Part shown: positions 63,330 through 64,000 of the stretch, in pieces
Layout: each line of letters begins with the position of its first letter
Position numbering within the stretch: the stretch's first letter is position 1
The notes under the pieces: generated by a model
What the model was told of the DNA's origin: nothing
The model's database searches: none
What the model saw: only the letters and a program-made list of their open reading frames with translations
Assembly: GCA_947475735.1 (NCBI GenBank)
Contig: CANJLQ010000008.1
Location: forward strand, 62,001 to 126,000
Direction of reading: 5' to 3'
Length of the DNA stretch: 64,000 nucleotides
Origin: Caulobacteraceae bacterium
Lineage (GTDB): Bacteria; Pseudomonadota; Alphaproteobacteria; Caulobacterales; Caulobacteraceae
Made by a program: the position numbers and the translations under genes

Positions 63330-64000
63330 ATGGCTATGGCCTTGTCTCCATTCGACCTGAACCTGCGCCACCTGCGCGCCCTCTCCGTTGTGCTGACCCG
63401 GGGCAGTCTGAGCCGCGCCGCCGAGACGGTGGGCCTGTCCCAGCCGGCCCTGACGCAAGGCCTCGCCAAGCTGGAGCGGACACTGGGCGTGGCGCTTCTG
63501 GTGCGCCGCCCCGACGGGGTGACGGCGACGGAGGCCGGGCAGGCGCTGGCCGAGCGCGCGGACCGCGCCTTTGCCCATCTGGCCGAGGCGGCGCGGCAGG
63601 CCGGCCGCAGCGGCTTCGCCCGACCCGAGCAACTGATCACCGCGACCCAGCTGCGCGCCTTTCTCGCCCTGAGCGATGCCGGCAGTTTCGTCGCCGCGGC
63701 CCGCGCCACAGGCCAGTCCCAGCCCGGACTGCATGCGGCGGTCCGGGACCTGGAACAGATCTGCGCCGTCCCGGTCGTGGAACGGCAAGGTCGCGGCGTC
63801 GTGCTGACCCGGGCCGGACGGCGGCTGGCACGGGGCGCGCGGCTGGCCCGGTCGGAGATCGCGGCGGGCCTGGCCGAAGTTCGGCCCGACGGGGGTGACA
63901 CCAACCGGATCACGGTGGGGGCCATGCCGCTGTCGCGGGCTGTCCTGCTCCCGCGCGCCGTGGCGGCCATGGTCGAGGCGGAGCCGGGCTTCGTCGTCGA
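63330..64000 (+). CDS. LysR-type regulator with two tandem HTH domains, cut by window end
   Basis: The frame is open from ATG 63330 (or 63336) to the window edge, 223 codons. Residues ~9-68 are a complete LysR winged HTH ([41 protein letters not shown]-x-A-G). Residues ~107-170 are a second, diverged one ([53 protein letters not shown]). After that, [18 protein letters not shown] is the normal beginning of a LysR effector domain. Standard LTTRs have one HTH. It is divergent from ligK and likely controls the PDC/oxalomesaconate operon. Confidence 0.88.
   Translation, partial: MAMALSPFDLNLRHLRALSVVLTRGSLSRAAETVGLSQPALTQGLAKLERTLGVALLVRRPDGVTATEAGQALAERADRAFAHLAEAARQAGRSGFARPEQLITATQLRAFLALSDAGSFVAAARATGQSQPGLHAAVRDLEQICAVPVVERQGRGVVLTRAGRRLARGARLARSEIAAGLAEVRPDGGDTNRITVGAMPLSRAVLLPRAVAAMVEAEPGFVV

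Overview
The window reads as chromosomal DNA of a high-GC alphaproteobacterium of the Caulobacterales, most likely Brevundimonas or a close relative. The evidence is the murA end / DUF2948 / UPF0262 / infA / maf / RNase E/G / yacG / tRNA-Phe block, an alphaproteobacterial-type tRNA-His (G1:U72, A73, no G-1), the abundance of TonB-dependent receptors, and gene content typical of these oligotrophic plant-polymer and aromatic degraders. I see no phage genes, insertion sequences or CRISPR array. Genus is inference from style, not from a database match.

Layout. 1-3.3 kb: housekeeping genes and tRNA-Phe. 3.7-5.8 kb: exbB-exbD-tonB, which would energise the TonB receptors seen later, closed by a strong terminator; then tRNA-His. 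6-14.4 kb: mixed genes on the minus strand (cNMP-binding patatin, orphan UgpC/MalK-type ATPase, DEAD-box helicase, FAD reductase, maiA-FAH pair, small hypothetical). 14.4-30.9 kb: a polysaccharide/amino-sugar utilisation locus. Three secreted proteins (alginate-lyase-like, GH88/105-like, a 1264-residue LamG protein) face a TonB receptor, SSS transporter, MurQ, a GntR regulator, NagX, a NagB-II-type SIS deaminase, NagA and a GlcNAc-type kinase. Three copies of a direct-repeat site (TGGTATT-N4-NGGTNT) precede the receptor, the nagB-II/nagA unit and the kinase. 31-35.1 kb: secreted/outer-membrane proteins, a porin gene with a frameshift, and an ECF sigma factor.

35.2-50.1 kb: a catabolic regulon that I could not match to any described pathway. 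The divergent operons GH1-SDR-double SnoaL-SSS and HisD-like-LacI-alpha/beta hydrolase-MetE-like-HpcH aldolase, a TonB receptor, and a bicupin-SnoaL operon all carry the same near-perfect palindrome (TTGCATTCGAATGCAA or its core) in their promoter regions. The LacI regulator encoded inside is the obvious reader. Nearly every gene junction inside these operons is an ATGA overlap.

50.1-64 kb: methoxy-aromatic catabolism. MTHFR-PurU-aromatic MFS transporter diverges from an alpha/beta hydrolase-LigM/DesA-type O-demethylase; next come an IclR regulator, a SnoaL-like protein, a TonB receptor, and the operon ligK-ligU-ligI-MetE-like, which diverges from a LysR regulator with two tandem helix-turn-helix domains (cut by the window end). 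LigM would move aromatic O-methyl groups to tetrahydrofolate; MTHFR and PurU would carry that carbon to formate; LigI, LigU and LigK cover the lower 2-pyrone-4,6-dicarboxylate/oxalomesaconate branch. A ring-cleavage dioxygenase and the hydratase LigJ are not in the window. A promoter-like element with an embedded TGAA/TTCA site is shared by the MTHFR operon and the TonB receptor, a candidate IclR site.
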